DNA of 6,435 nucleotides from an uncultured bacterium (GTDB taxonomy: Bacteria > Pseudomonadota > Alphaproteobacteria > CAISDR01). Position numbers and translations under genes: made by a program. Below the pieces are notes generated by a model. The model was not told the DNA's origin and searched no databases. It saw only the letters and a list, made by a program, of their open reading frames with translations. Numbering within the stretch: the stretch's first letter is position 1; each line of letters opens with the position of its first letter. Below are positions 1 through 5,337 of this stretch, one piece after another. Where the stretch lies: contig CAISDR010000543.1 of the NCBI GenBank assembly GCA_903884125.1, positions 1 to 6,435 on the forward strand. The letters run 5' to 3'.

Positions 1-37
1 CCTTGCGTCGCTGGTCGATGATCAGATCGATTGCCAT
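1..37 (-). CDS. 5' end of a minus-strand gene, possibly pirin-like (partial)
   Basis: On the minus strand an ATG at 37-35 opens a frame that runs off the left edge and reads MAIDLIIDQRRK. A Shine-Dalgarno-like GGGA (48-45) lies 7 bases before this ATG, which supports a real start. Many alphaproteobacterial pirin-family proteins (cupin fold) begin with a similar short beta strand ending in a basic patch, so pirin is my best guess, but twelve residues cannot settle a family. The gene would be transcribed divergently from the peptide transporter and share its control region. It could equally be another protein. The start is better supported than the function. Confidence 0.45.
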   Translation of the reverse strand, partial: MAIDLIIDQRRK

Positions 38-193
38 GGTTTGTTCCCGAATTATTTCAATCCTGCGACATGCAGCCTATGTCCGAAAAGTTCGATGATC
101 CGGATTATGCTTCACATCGCCCCATCATTCACTATAGCGTGATCATATGCAGATTTCATTCAGGCCACGCTGGCAGGAAATTGAATTGGGTAA
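38..193. promoter_or_regulatory. Divergent control region between the left-edge gene and the POT transporter
   Basis: About 155 bases separate the two divergent starts. The region is richer in A+T than the flanking genes and holds no convincing coding frame: the short plus-strand frame opening at 31 has no ribosome binding site or recognisable protein. For the transporter, the best sigma70-like pair is TTCACA (111-116) and TATAGC (133-138) with a 16-base spacer, leaving a leader of about 70 bases. On the other strand, CATAAT (109-104) could be a -10 element for the left-edge gene, but it lacks a good -35. These are eye matches only. I see no strong operator, GANTC site or riboswitch here. Confidence 0.35.
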
Positions 194-202
194 TTGATGA
201 TC

Positions 203-206
203 AAGG
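203..206 (+). promoter_or_regulatory. Ribosome binding site that decides the transporter start
   Basis: AAGG at 203-206 stands 5 bases before the ATG at 212. The upstream candidates TTG (194) and ATG (197) lack a well-placed purine tract; the nearest AGGA ends near 178, about 18 bases away. This favours the start at 212. The resulting N-terminus then has the short polar lead before FGHPRGL that is usual in this family. Confidence 0.5.
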
Positions 207-211
207 CGCAA

Positions 212-1570
212 ATGATACGTTCGGCCCCTGAAGATCATCCCCAGACATTCGGCCATCCGCGCGGTCTTATCTATATTGCCGGTACAGAACTTTGGGACCG
301 CATTTCCTTTCACGGCATGCAGGCCTTGCTGGTGTTATACATGGTCGAGCAGCTATTGCTGCCGGGGCATGTGGAAAACATCGTTGGCTTTGAACAGTTG
401 CGCGCAGGTATTGAAACCCTGACCGGTGCTTTGTCTGTTCAGGCGCTGGCCTCGCAGATTTTCGGACTTTACGTAGGCTTTGTCTATTTCACACCAGTGC
501 TTGGTGGCATGGTTGGTGATCGGATTTTAGGTCGGCGGCGAAGCGTTATACTGGGTGCCGTGCTATTGACGGCGGGTCATTTCTGCATGGCCTTTGATCA
601 GTCTTTTTTGCTAGCAATGGTCTTGCTGATCCTGGGTGCGGGATGCCTGCGGGGCAATCTCCAGCCACAGGTCGGCGAATTATATGCGATTGATGACCGC
701 CGGCGTGCCACGGGCTTTCAGCTCTATTATTCCATGATCAATCTGGGAGCATTTATTGCCCCCATCGTCAGTGGTTTTCTGGGGCAGAGCTATGGGCCGC
801 ATTTCGGTTTTGGATTTGCCGGCTTTGGCATGCTGATTGGCCTTGTTATCTATCTGTCGGCAGGAAAAAACCTGCCGACAGAAATGCCACGGATATGCGA
901 AGCCGCCAGGCCAAGTCTGACAGCAGAAGAAACCCGCAGATGCGCAGCATTATTGTGTGTGGTGCCAGTTGGATCGTTGTTCTGGATGGCGCAAAGTCAA
1001 GTCTGGAACACCTATAATATCTGGGTGCGCGACCATGTGGACCTGACCTTTGGGTCATGGACGATGCCTGTGCCCTGGTTGCAGGCGCTGGATGGGCTGG
1101 CACCTTTTATCTTTTTGCCACCATTTCTCTATTTCTGGCGCTGGCAGGCGGCACGTGGGCGCGAGCCTGATGAACTGGGCAAAATGGCCATCGGTTGTTT
1201 TATCTTTGCAGCCAGCACCTTCTGGTTGGGCTTTGGCCATCTGGCCGCGGATGAAAACAGGCGCGTGCCATTATGGTGGCCAGTGCTATTTCACCTGGGT
1301 TCAAATATCGGCTGGCTTTACTACACGCCATCGGTATCGGCCCTGTTCTCGCGCATAGCGCCGAAATCGATCAATGCCACGATGATCGGCGTCAGTACCC
1401 TATCGGTATTCTTGGGCTCAATGACCAGCGGTCGGCTCGGTGGCTTATACGAACGATATTCGCCGCTTGAATTCTGGTCCCTGCACGCTGCGCTGGTCGG
1501 TGCTGCGGGTGTGATTGTGCTACTGGGGCGTCCGATTTTTAATCGAGTGACCCGCGACGCAAACGACTAG
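212..1570 (+). CDS. POT/PTR-family MFS transporter (putative proton-coupled peptide symporter, divergent)
   Basis: Inner-membrane major facilitator of the proton-dependent oligopeptide transporter family, expected to import di- or tripeptides or related compounds with protons. From the ATG at 212 it has 452 residues. Family marks are FGHPRGL (13-19), the helix-1 motif ELWDRISFHG (26-35; usual form ExxERFxYYG), GGMVGDRILGRRR (98-110), the helix-4 motif GAGCLRGN (142-149) and YYSMINLGA (172-180). I count 12 hydrophobic segments. Only about 25 residues separate helices 6 and 7, so the extra HA/HB pair of many bacterial POTs is absent. Odd points: the helix-4 lysine is Arg147, and the helix-10 glutamate of the usual GExxxSP motif is Trp368 (GWLYYTP). 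Substrate and coupling may therefore differ from PepT/Dtp proteins. An upstream start (TTG 194 or ATG 197) is possible but has no good ribosome site. The gene converges on ftsK with shared stop bases. Confidence 0.88.
   Translation: MIRSAPEDHPQTFGHPRGLIYIAGTELWDRISFHGMQALLVLYMVEQLLLPGHVENIVGFEQLRAGIETLTGALSVQALASQIFGLYVGFVYFTPVLGGMVGDRILGRRRSVILGAVLLTAGHFCMAFDQSFLLAMVLLILGAGCLRGNLQPQVGELYAIDDRRRATGFQLYYSMINLGAFIAPIVSGFLGQSYGPHFGFGFAGFGMLIGLVIYLSAGKNLPTEMPRICEAARPSLTAEETRRCAALLCVVPVGSLFWMAQSQVWNTYNIWVRDHVDLTFGSWTMPVPWLQALDGLAPFIFLPPFLYFWRWQAARGREPDELGKMAIGCFIFAASTFWLGFGHLAADENRRVPLWWPVLFHLGSNIGWLYYTPSVSALFSRIAPKSINATMIGVSTLSVFLGSMTSGRLGGLYERYSPLEFWSLHAALVGAAGVIVLLGRPIFNRVTRDAND
853..882. repeat. 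Perfect 12-bp inverted repeat with A6 loop inside the transporter gene
   Basis: TCTGTCGGCAGG (853-864), six A (865-870) and CCTGCCGACAGA (871-882) form a perfect 12-bp stem with a 6-base loop. It codes for residues around 214-224 (LSAGKNLPTE), the cytoplasmic linker between the N- and C-terminal helix bundles. No T-run follows on either strand, so it is not a standard intrinsic terminator. In mRNA it would be a very stable hairpin. Confidence 0.85.
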
Positions 1571-3963
1571 CGATCCCCGCCCACCAGCACTTCGCGTTTG
1601 CCCACATGATTGGGCTGGCCGACCAGGCCTTCTTCTTCCATCCGTTCGACCAGCCGTGCGGCGCGGTTATAGCCGATCTGCAAGCGGCGCTGGATATACG
1701 ACGTTGACGCCTTGCGGTCTTTCAACACCACGGCCACGGCCTGATCGTATAATGCGTCGCCGGAACTCATATTGCCTTCGGTATCATCAATACCGCCTGC
1801 CATGTCTTCATCCGGGTCTTCGGTGATCTGGTCGATATAGGTCGGCGCACCCTGATCTTTGAGATAGGTCACAATCTGTTCGACTTCCTCGTCGGTGACA
1901 AACGGACCATGGACGCGGGTGATGCGACCGCCACCGGCCATATAAAGCATGTCGCCCTGACCCAGTAGCTGTTCAGCCCCCTGTTCGTTCAGGATCGTGC
2001 GGCTGTCGATGCGGCTTGTTACCTGGAACGATATGCGGGTCGGGAAGTTGGCCTTGATCGTGCCGGTGATGACATCAACTGATGGACGCTGTGTTGCCAT
2101 GATCAGGTGAATGCCCGCAGCCCGCGCCATCTGCGCCAGACGCTGGATCGCGCCTTCGATATCCTTGCCTGCCACCATCATCAGATCAGCCATTTCATCA
2201 ACCAGCACGACGATAAAGGGCAGGGGCTGCAAATCAATTACCTGATCTTCATAGATGGGCTTGCCGGTTTCCGGGTCAAAACCAGTCTGCACAGTGCGCT
2301 TCATCGGCTGGCCGGATGCCAGCACCTCCTGAACCTTCTGATTGAAGCCCGCAATATTGCGCACACCAAGGCGTGACATTTTGCGATAGCGTTCTTCCAT
2401 TTCGCGCACGACCCATTTCAAGGCGACAACCGCCTTTTTGGGATCGGTCACAACCGGTGCCAGAAGATGCGGGATGCCGTCATAGACGGACAGTTCCAGC
2501 ATCTTGGGATCGATCATGATGAACCGGCATTGTTCCGGTGTCAGTCGATAGAGCAGCGATAAAATCATTGTATTGACGGCAACCGATTTACCAGACCCGG
2601 TGGTGCCCGCGATCAACAGATGCGGCATGCGGGCCAGATCGGCAATCACCGGTTCGCCACCGATATCCTTGCCCAATGCCAGCACCAGTCGTGCGGCATT
2701 ACCTTCATATTCGCGGCTGGCCAGCAATTCGCGCAGATAGACGGTTTCGCGCCGCTGGTTGGGCAGTTCAATACCGATCACATTGCGACCGGGGATGACG
2801 GCCACGCGCGCAGATATCGCCGACATGGACCGGGCGATGTCATCGGCAAGCCCGATTACGCGCGATGATTTCAGTCCCGGTGCGGGTTCCAGTTCATACA
2901 GGGTGACAACAGGGCCGGGGCGTACATTGCCAATGGTGCCGCGCACACCGAAATCTTCCAGCACACCTTCAAGAAGACGGGCATTCTGATGAAGCGCGTC
3001 ATCGGATAAAACTTCGCGGCGATTGTCCTTGGCCTTGGGCATGGACAAAAGGCCAAGGCTGGGCAGTTCATATATTTGATGATCGAGTGCCAGGCTGGGC
3101 TGGTCTTCGCGGGCAGCAGCCCGCCTGCCTTTTTCAAGGCGTTCGGGGCCGCGCATGATGCGCGTGCGCGGTGCGGGCTGATCATCTTCGTCTGCTGCAT
3201 CGGCTTCTACGTCGGCTTCGGTCTCTTCGTCTTTAGCCATGCGTCGAATTTTGGGCTTTGCTGCGGGGCGCGCAGCTGGCTTTGCATCCTGACTGCGCGT
3301 GCCGGGATCAAACAGCAGGGCCAGCGTGAATATGCCATGTAACCCGGCCCAGGTCATGCGTCCGCTAAGTTTAAGCCCGCGCCACCAATCCTGCGGGCTA
3401 AGGCCGAAAGCCAGAATGGTCAAAGCCAACGCGATAAATCCGGCAATCGCCGCCGCTGCGTGGGGCAAGGCGGTTGGAAAATACGGGCCGCCCAACCGTT
3501 CGAACCCATCAAACATCATGGTTCCGATGGCCCCCCCCAATCCTGCGGGCACCGGCCAGCTTTCGGGGGCTGGAAAGGCGGATGAAAACAATGATGTGGC
3601 AATGATTGCGGGGCCAAGTGCCAGACAGCGCAGCCAGATCCATTTCAATCCGCGATGGGCCATCACCTGCATGGACCAAACAATCAGTGTCAGCACCAGC
3701 ACCATGGCCCCAAGGCCTGCGGCCTGAAGTGCCAGATCGGCCAGCACGGCACCTGCCGAACCCAAAATATTATGAACCGGTTGGGCATTGGCCACATTCA
3801 TCGATGGATCATTGGGGTCATAACTCACCAAAGCGGTGGCAAGCGTTGCCGCTATGGCAAACAGCCCAAGACCCATCGTCTCGACCATCCGGCGATGGAA
3901 ATAGCGTGCGGCACCATCAGGCAGAATAGCAGCGCGGGAATTGATTGCGGCACGATTTAACAT
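1567..3963 (-). CDS. ftsK: DNA translocase FtsK
   Basis: Septum-anchored hexameric DNA pump that moves the chromosome terminus and activates XerCD recombination at dif during division. The protein has 798 residues. The N-terminal membrane domain has about four helices (roughly 27-47, 65-100, 112-130, 167-187). A short, acidic, Ala/Pro-rich linker follows (about 221-290), far shorter than the long linker in E. coli. The motor has Walker A GTTGSGKS (453-460), the IDPKMLELS segment (484-492), Walker B VVLVDE (585-590) and ATQRPS (623-628). The C-terminal winged-helix gamma domain (about 735-795, with IGYNRAARLVERME) reads polar KOPS sequences. The ATG at 3963-3961 overlaps the stop of the upstream aminotransferase as TGATG and has GGAG 7 bases before it inside that gene, so translation is probably coupled. 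A run of eight G sits in codons 142-145. All motor motifs look intact. Confidence 0.97.
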   Translation of the reverse strand: MLNRAAINSRAAILPDGAARYFHRRMVETMGLGLFAIAATLATALVSYDPNDPSMNVANAQPVHNILGSAGAVLADLALQAAGLGAMVLVLTLIVWSMQVMAHRGLKWIWLRCLALGPAIIATSLFSSAFPAPESWPVPAGLGGAIGTMMFDGFERLGGPYFPTALPHAAAAIAGFIALALTILAFGLSPQDWWRGLKLSGRMTWAGLHGIFTLALLFDPGTRSQDAKPAARPAAKPKIRRMAKDEETEADVEADAADEDDQPAPRTRIMRGPERLEKGRRAAAREDQPSLALDHQIYELPSLGLLSMPKAKDNRREVLSDDALHQNARLLEGVLEDFGVRGTIGNVRPGPVVTLYELEPAPGLKSSRVIGLADDIARSMSAISARVAVIPGRNVIGIELPNQRRETVYLRELLASREYEGNAARLVLALGKDIGGEPVIADLARMPHLLIAGTTGSGKSVAVNTMILSLLYRLTPEQCRFIMIDPKMLELSVYDGIPHLLAPVVTDPKKAVVALKWVVREMEERYRKMSRLGVRNIAGFNQKVQEVLASGQPMKRTVQTGFDPETGKPIYEDQVIDLQPLPFIVVLVDEMADLMMVAGKDIEGAIQRLAQMARAAGIHLIMATQRPSVDVITGTIKANFPTRISFQVTSRIDSRTILNEQGAEQLLGQGDMLYMAGGGRITRVHGPFVTDEEVEQIVTYLKDQGAPTYIDQITEDPDEDMAGGIDDTEGNMSSGDALYDQAVAVVLKDRKASTSYIQRRLQIGYNRAARLVERMEEEGLVGQPNHVGKREVLVGGDR

Positions 3964-5180
3964 CAGGCAGCTCCACTCTCAGGCACAGCGTCCGGCCGGC
4001 CCTTTTTTTCGTCCAGACAACGGATGATGCGGGTCAGGCCGTCCTCAACCTGTTCAATATCAGCAACCAGAGCCAGACGCAGATAGTTGGCACCTGGATT
4101 TCTGCCATTGGCATCCGGCTGGGCCAGGAATTGTCCGGGCAACCCCTTGACCCCCGCCTCGCGCCATAAATGCTGGCAGGCGGCAGCGCCATCGCCCACA
4201 TCAAGCCACAGGAAAAAACCACCGGCAGGTCGTATGTAGCTATAACGTCCGGCCAGTATCCGATCGGCCAGATCAAACTTGGCACTGTAGCGTGCGCGAT
4301 TGGCAATCACATGGGCCTCATCGCGCCAGGTAGCAGTGGATGCCGCCTGAATCGGCAGTGGCAAAGGTGCGCCACCGTAATTTTTCAGCTGACGAAAACG
4401 GTCAATGGCCGTTGCATCACCGGCAACAAAACCCGACCGCAGTCCCGGCAGGCTGGATCGTTTGGACAGGGAATGGAAAACCAAGACGCCTGCTGCATCT
4501 GGGCCTGCAACTTCCAGACCGCCGGTGGGTGGAATCTGCGAATAGATTTCCGCGTAACATTCATCGATGGCCAGCATGATTTGATGTTCGCGCGCAAGTG
4601 CCAGTAGGCGCAGCAGATAGGCCCTGTCGGCCACTGCCCCCTGGGGGTTGGCGGGTGAACACAGATAAATCAGGGCAGTGCGCGCCAGCAGTGCCGGGTC
4701 AAGCCCGTGAAAGTCCGGCAGGAAATTCTGATGCGCTTCGGCGGGTACATAGATCGGGTCGGCACCGGCAGCCAGGGCTGCTGCGGCATAGCATTGGTAA
4801 AATGGGTTGGGCATCAAGACCGCTGGTTTCTGGCCAGCCTTTGTATCTGGCACGACGGCCAGCGCCACATTGAACAGACCTTCACGGGTGCCGTTCAGGG
4901 GCAGGATCTGGCGGGACGTATCCAGCCGGACGCCATAGCGTCTGGCGATCCAGTCGCCAATGGCACCCAAAAGCTCGGGCGTGCCGCCATTGGGCGGATA
5001 GCGACCATAATCGGCGACGTGTCTGGCCAGAATATCACCAACAAAGTCTGGGATCGGGTGAGCCGGTTCGCCGATTGACATGTTAATGGGGGCAATATTG
5101 GCGCGCGGGGTCACGTCCGCCAGCAATGCATGCAGGCGCGGAAAGGCATATTCCGGCAAGCCATCAAGCCGATAGGCCAC
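3963..5180 (-). CDS. dapC: Succinyldiaminopimelate aminotransferase (DapC-type, PLP fold type I)
   Basis: Cytoplasmic PLP enzyme of the class I/II aminotransferase family; it closely resembles the DapC group that interconverts N-succinyl-2-amino-6-ketopimelate and N-succinyl-LL-diaminopimelate using glutamate, on the route to lysine and meso-DAP. It has 405 residues, close to the usual length. Seen directly: SIGEP (35-39), the NGTRE loop (96-100), MPNPFYQCY (123-131), CSPANP (174-179) with Asn178, DECYAE (206-211) with Asp206 and Tyr209 for the PLP ring, the Schiff-base lysine Lys240 in SLSKRSSLPGLRSGF, and Arg368 for the substrate carboxylate. The start is GTG (5180-5178) with GGGGGA 6 bases upstream; the nearby ATG at 5184 is out of frame. 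It is the first gene of a unit with ftsK, joined by TGATG. Another alpha-amino-acid substrate cannot be excluded from sequence alone. Confidence 0.85.
   Translation of the reverse strand: MAYRLDGLPEYAFPRLHALLADVTPRANIAPINMSIGEPAHPIPDFVGDILARHVADYGRYPPNGGTPELLGAIGDWIARRYGVRLDTSRQILPLNGTREGLFNVALAVVPDTKAGQKPAVLMPNPFYQCYAAAALAAGADPIYVPAEAHQNFLPDFHGLDPALLARTALIYLCSPANPQGAVADRAYLLRLLALAREHQIMLAIDECYAEIYSQIPPTGGLEVAGPDAAGVLVFHSLSKRSSLPGLRSGFVAGDATAIDRFRQLKNYGGAPLPLPIQAASTATWRDEAHVIANRARYSAKFDLADRILAGRYSYIRPAGGFFLWLDVGDGAAACQHLWREAGVKGLPGQFLAQPDANGRNPGANYLRLALVADIEQVEDGLTRIIRCLDEKKGRPDAVPESGAA
3971..3974 (-). promoter_or_regulatory. Ribosome binding site of ftsK, inside the aminotransferase gene
   Basis: On the minus strand GGAG (3974-3971) lies 7 bases before the ftsK ATG and within the last codons of the aminotransferase. 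Together with the one-base TGATG overlap it points to termination-reinitiation coupling of the two genes. Confidence 0.7.
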
Positions 5181-5186
5181 GCATTA

Positions 5187-5192
5187 TCCCCC
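5187..5192 (-). promoter_or_regulatory. Ribosome binding site for the GTG start of dapC
   Basis: GGGGGA on the minus strand (5192-5187) is 6 bases before GTG at 5180. It fixes this GTG as the start rather than the ATG at 5184-5182, which is in another frame. Confidence 0.65.
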
Positions 5193-5210
5193 AATAACCA
5201 AATCTAAAGC

Positions 5211-5283
5211 GAATCACCGCAAACGGGCGGATCCTCAAGATATCGCACCTGGGGAATCCTAGTCCAGAAAGAGTCAAGGATTC
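5211..5283. promoter_or_regulatory. Cluster of four GANTC (CcrM-type methylation) sites
   Basis: GAATC at 5211-5215, GAATC at 5254-5258, GAGTC at 5271-5275 and GATTC at 5279-5283 put four sites in 73 bases. By eye I found only five others in the remaining roughly 6.3 kb (near 4349, 4532, 5758, 5960 and 6276), all inside genes. GANTC is the target of the alphaproteobacterial cell-cycle methylase CcrM, and its methylation state in promoters is read by GcrA. A regulatory role here is inference. Confidence 0.6.
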
Positions 5284-5311
5284 CTTAACCTTGCATCAAG
5301 GCCTTAAGGAA
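5281..5311 (-). terminator. Imperfect hairpin downstream of the Ser-rich envelope gene (terminator or operator)
   Basis: TTCCTTAACCTTG (5281-5293), loop CAT, and CAAGGCCTTAAGGAA (5297-5311) pair over 13 bp with a two-base CC bulge. The hairpin starts 26 bases past the stop of the leftward gene ending at 5338, a normal place for a terminator. However, the leftward strand has no real U-run after it, and the only T-rich stretch (GGTTTTATT) follows on the other strand. It could instead be a protein-binding dyad for the dapC-ftsK promoter. Confidence 0.45.
5285..5299 (+). promoter_or_regulatory. CtrA-box-like sequence
   Basis: TTAA-CCTTGCA-TCAA (5285-5299) matches the Caulobacter CtrA consensus TTAA-N7-TTAA at seven of eight fixed bases, and the first half-site continues as TTAACC. 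It lies about 105 bases before the dapC start, overlaps the left arm and loop of the hairpin, and is two bases from the last GANTC site. Single near-matches occur by chance, so this is a candidate only. Confidence 0.3.
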
Positions 5312-5337
5312 CTGGTTTTATTGGGTGAGGTATTGGC

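Larger units (their letters stand above)
5181..5337 (-). promoter_or_regulatory. Intergenic control region upstream of dapC-ftsK
   Basis: This 157-base gap separates the stop of the Ser-rich envelope gene from the dapC start, and both flanking genes run leftward. It is the only sizeable gap before ftsK, so the dapC-ftsK promoter most likely lies here. It holds four GANTC sites, a long imperfect inverted repeat and a CtrA-like sequence, listed separately. I found no sigma70 pair I would defend: TTGACT (minus strand, about 5276-5271) has no well-spaced -10, and AT-rich TTTAGATTTGG closer to the gene lacks a good -35. Confidence 0.55.

Noticed and set aside
31..231. Plus-strand 66-codon frame before the transporter
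   Set aside because: It has no ribosome site, its composition is atypical, it overlaps the transporter start, and it covers the expected divergent promoter region.
2218..2225. GGGCAGGG, a match to the FtsK-orienting KOPS motif GGGNAGGG, inside ftsK
   Set aside because: A single 8-base degenerate match is expected by chance at this scale and says nothing without a genome-wide strand bias.
3993..4009. GGCCGGCC followed by seven T on the plus strand, resembling a terminator
   Set aside because: It lies within dapC codons on the opposite strand, no plus-strand gene ends nearby, and the palindrome leaves no proper loop.
4170..4607. Plus-strand 145-codon frame antisense to the aminotransferase
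   Set aside because: It lies wholly inside a strongly conserved gene on the other strand and has no recognisable motif or ribosome site.
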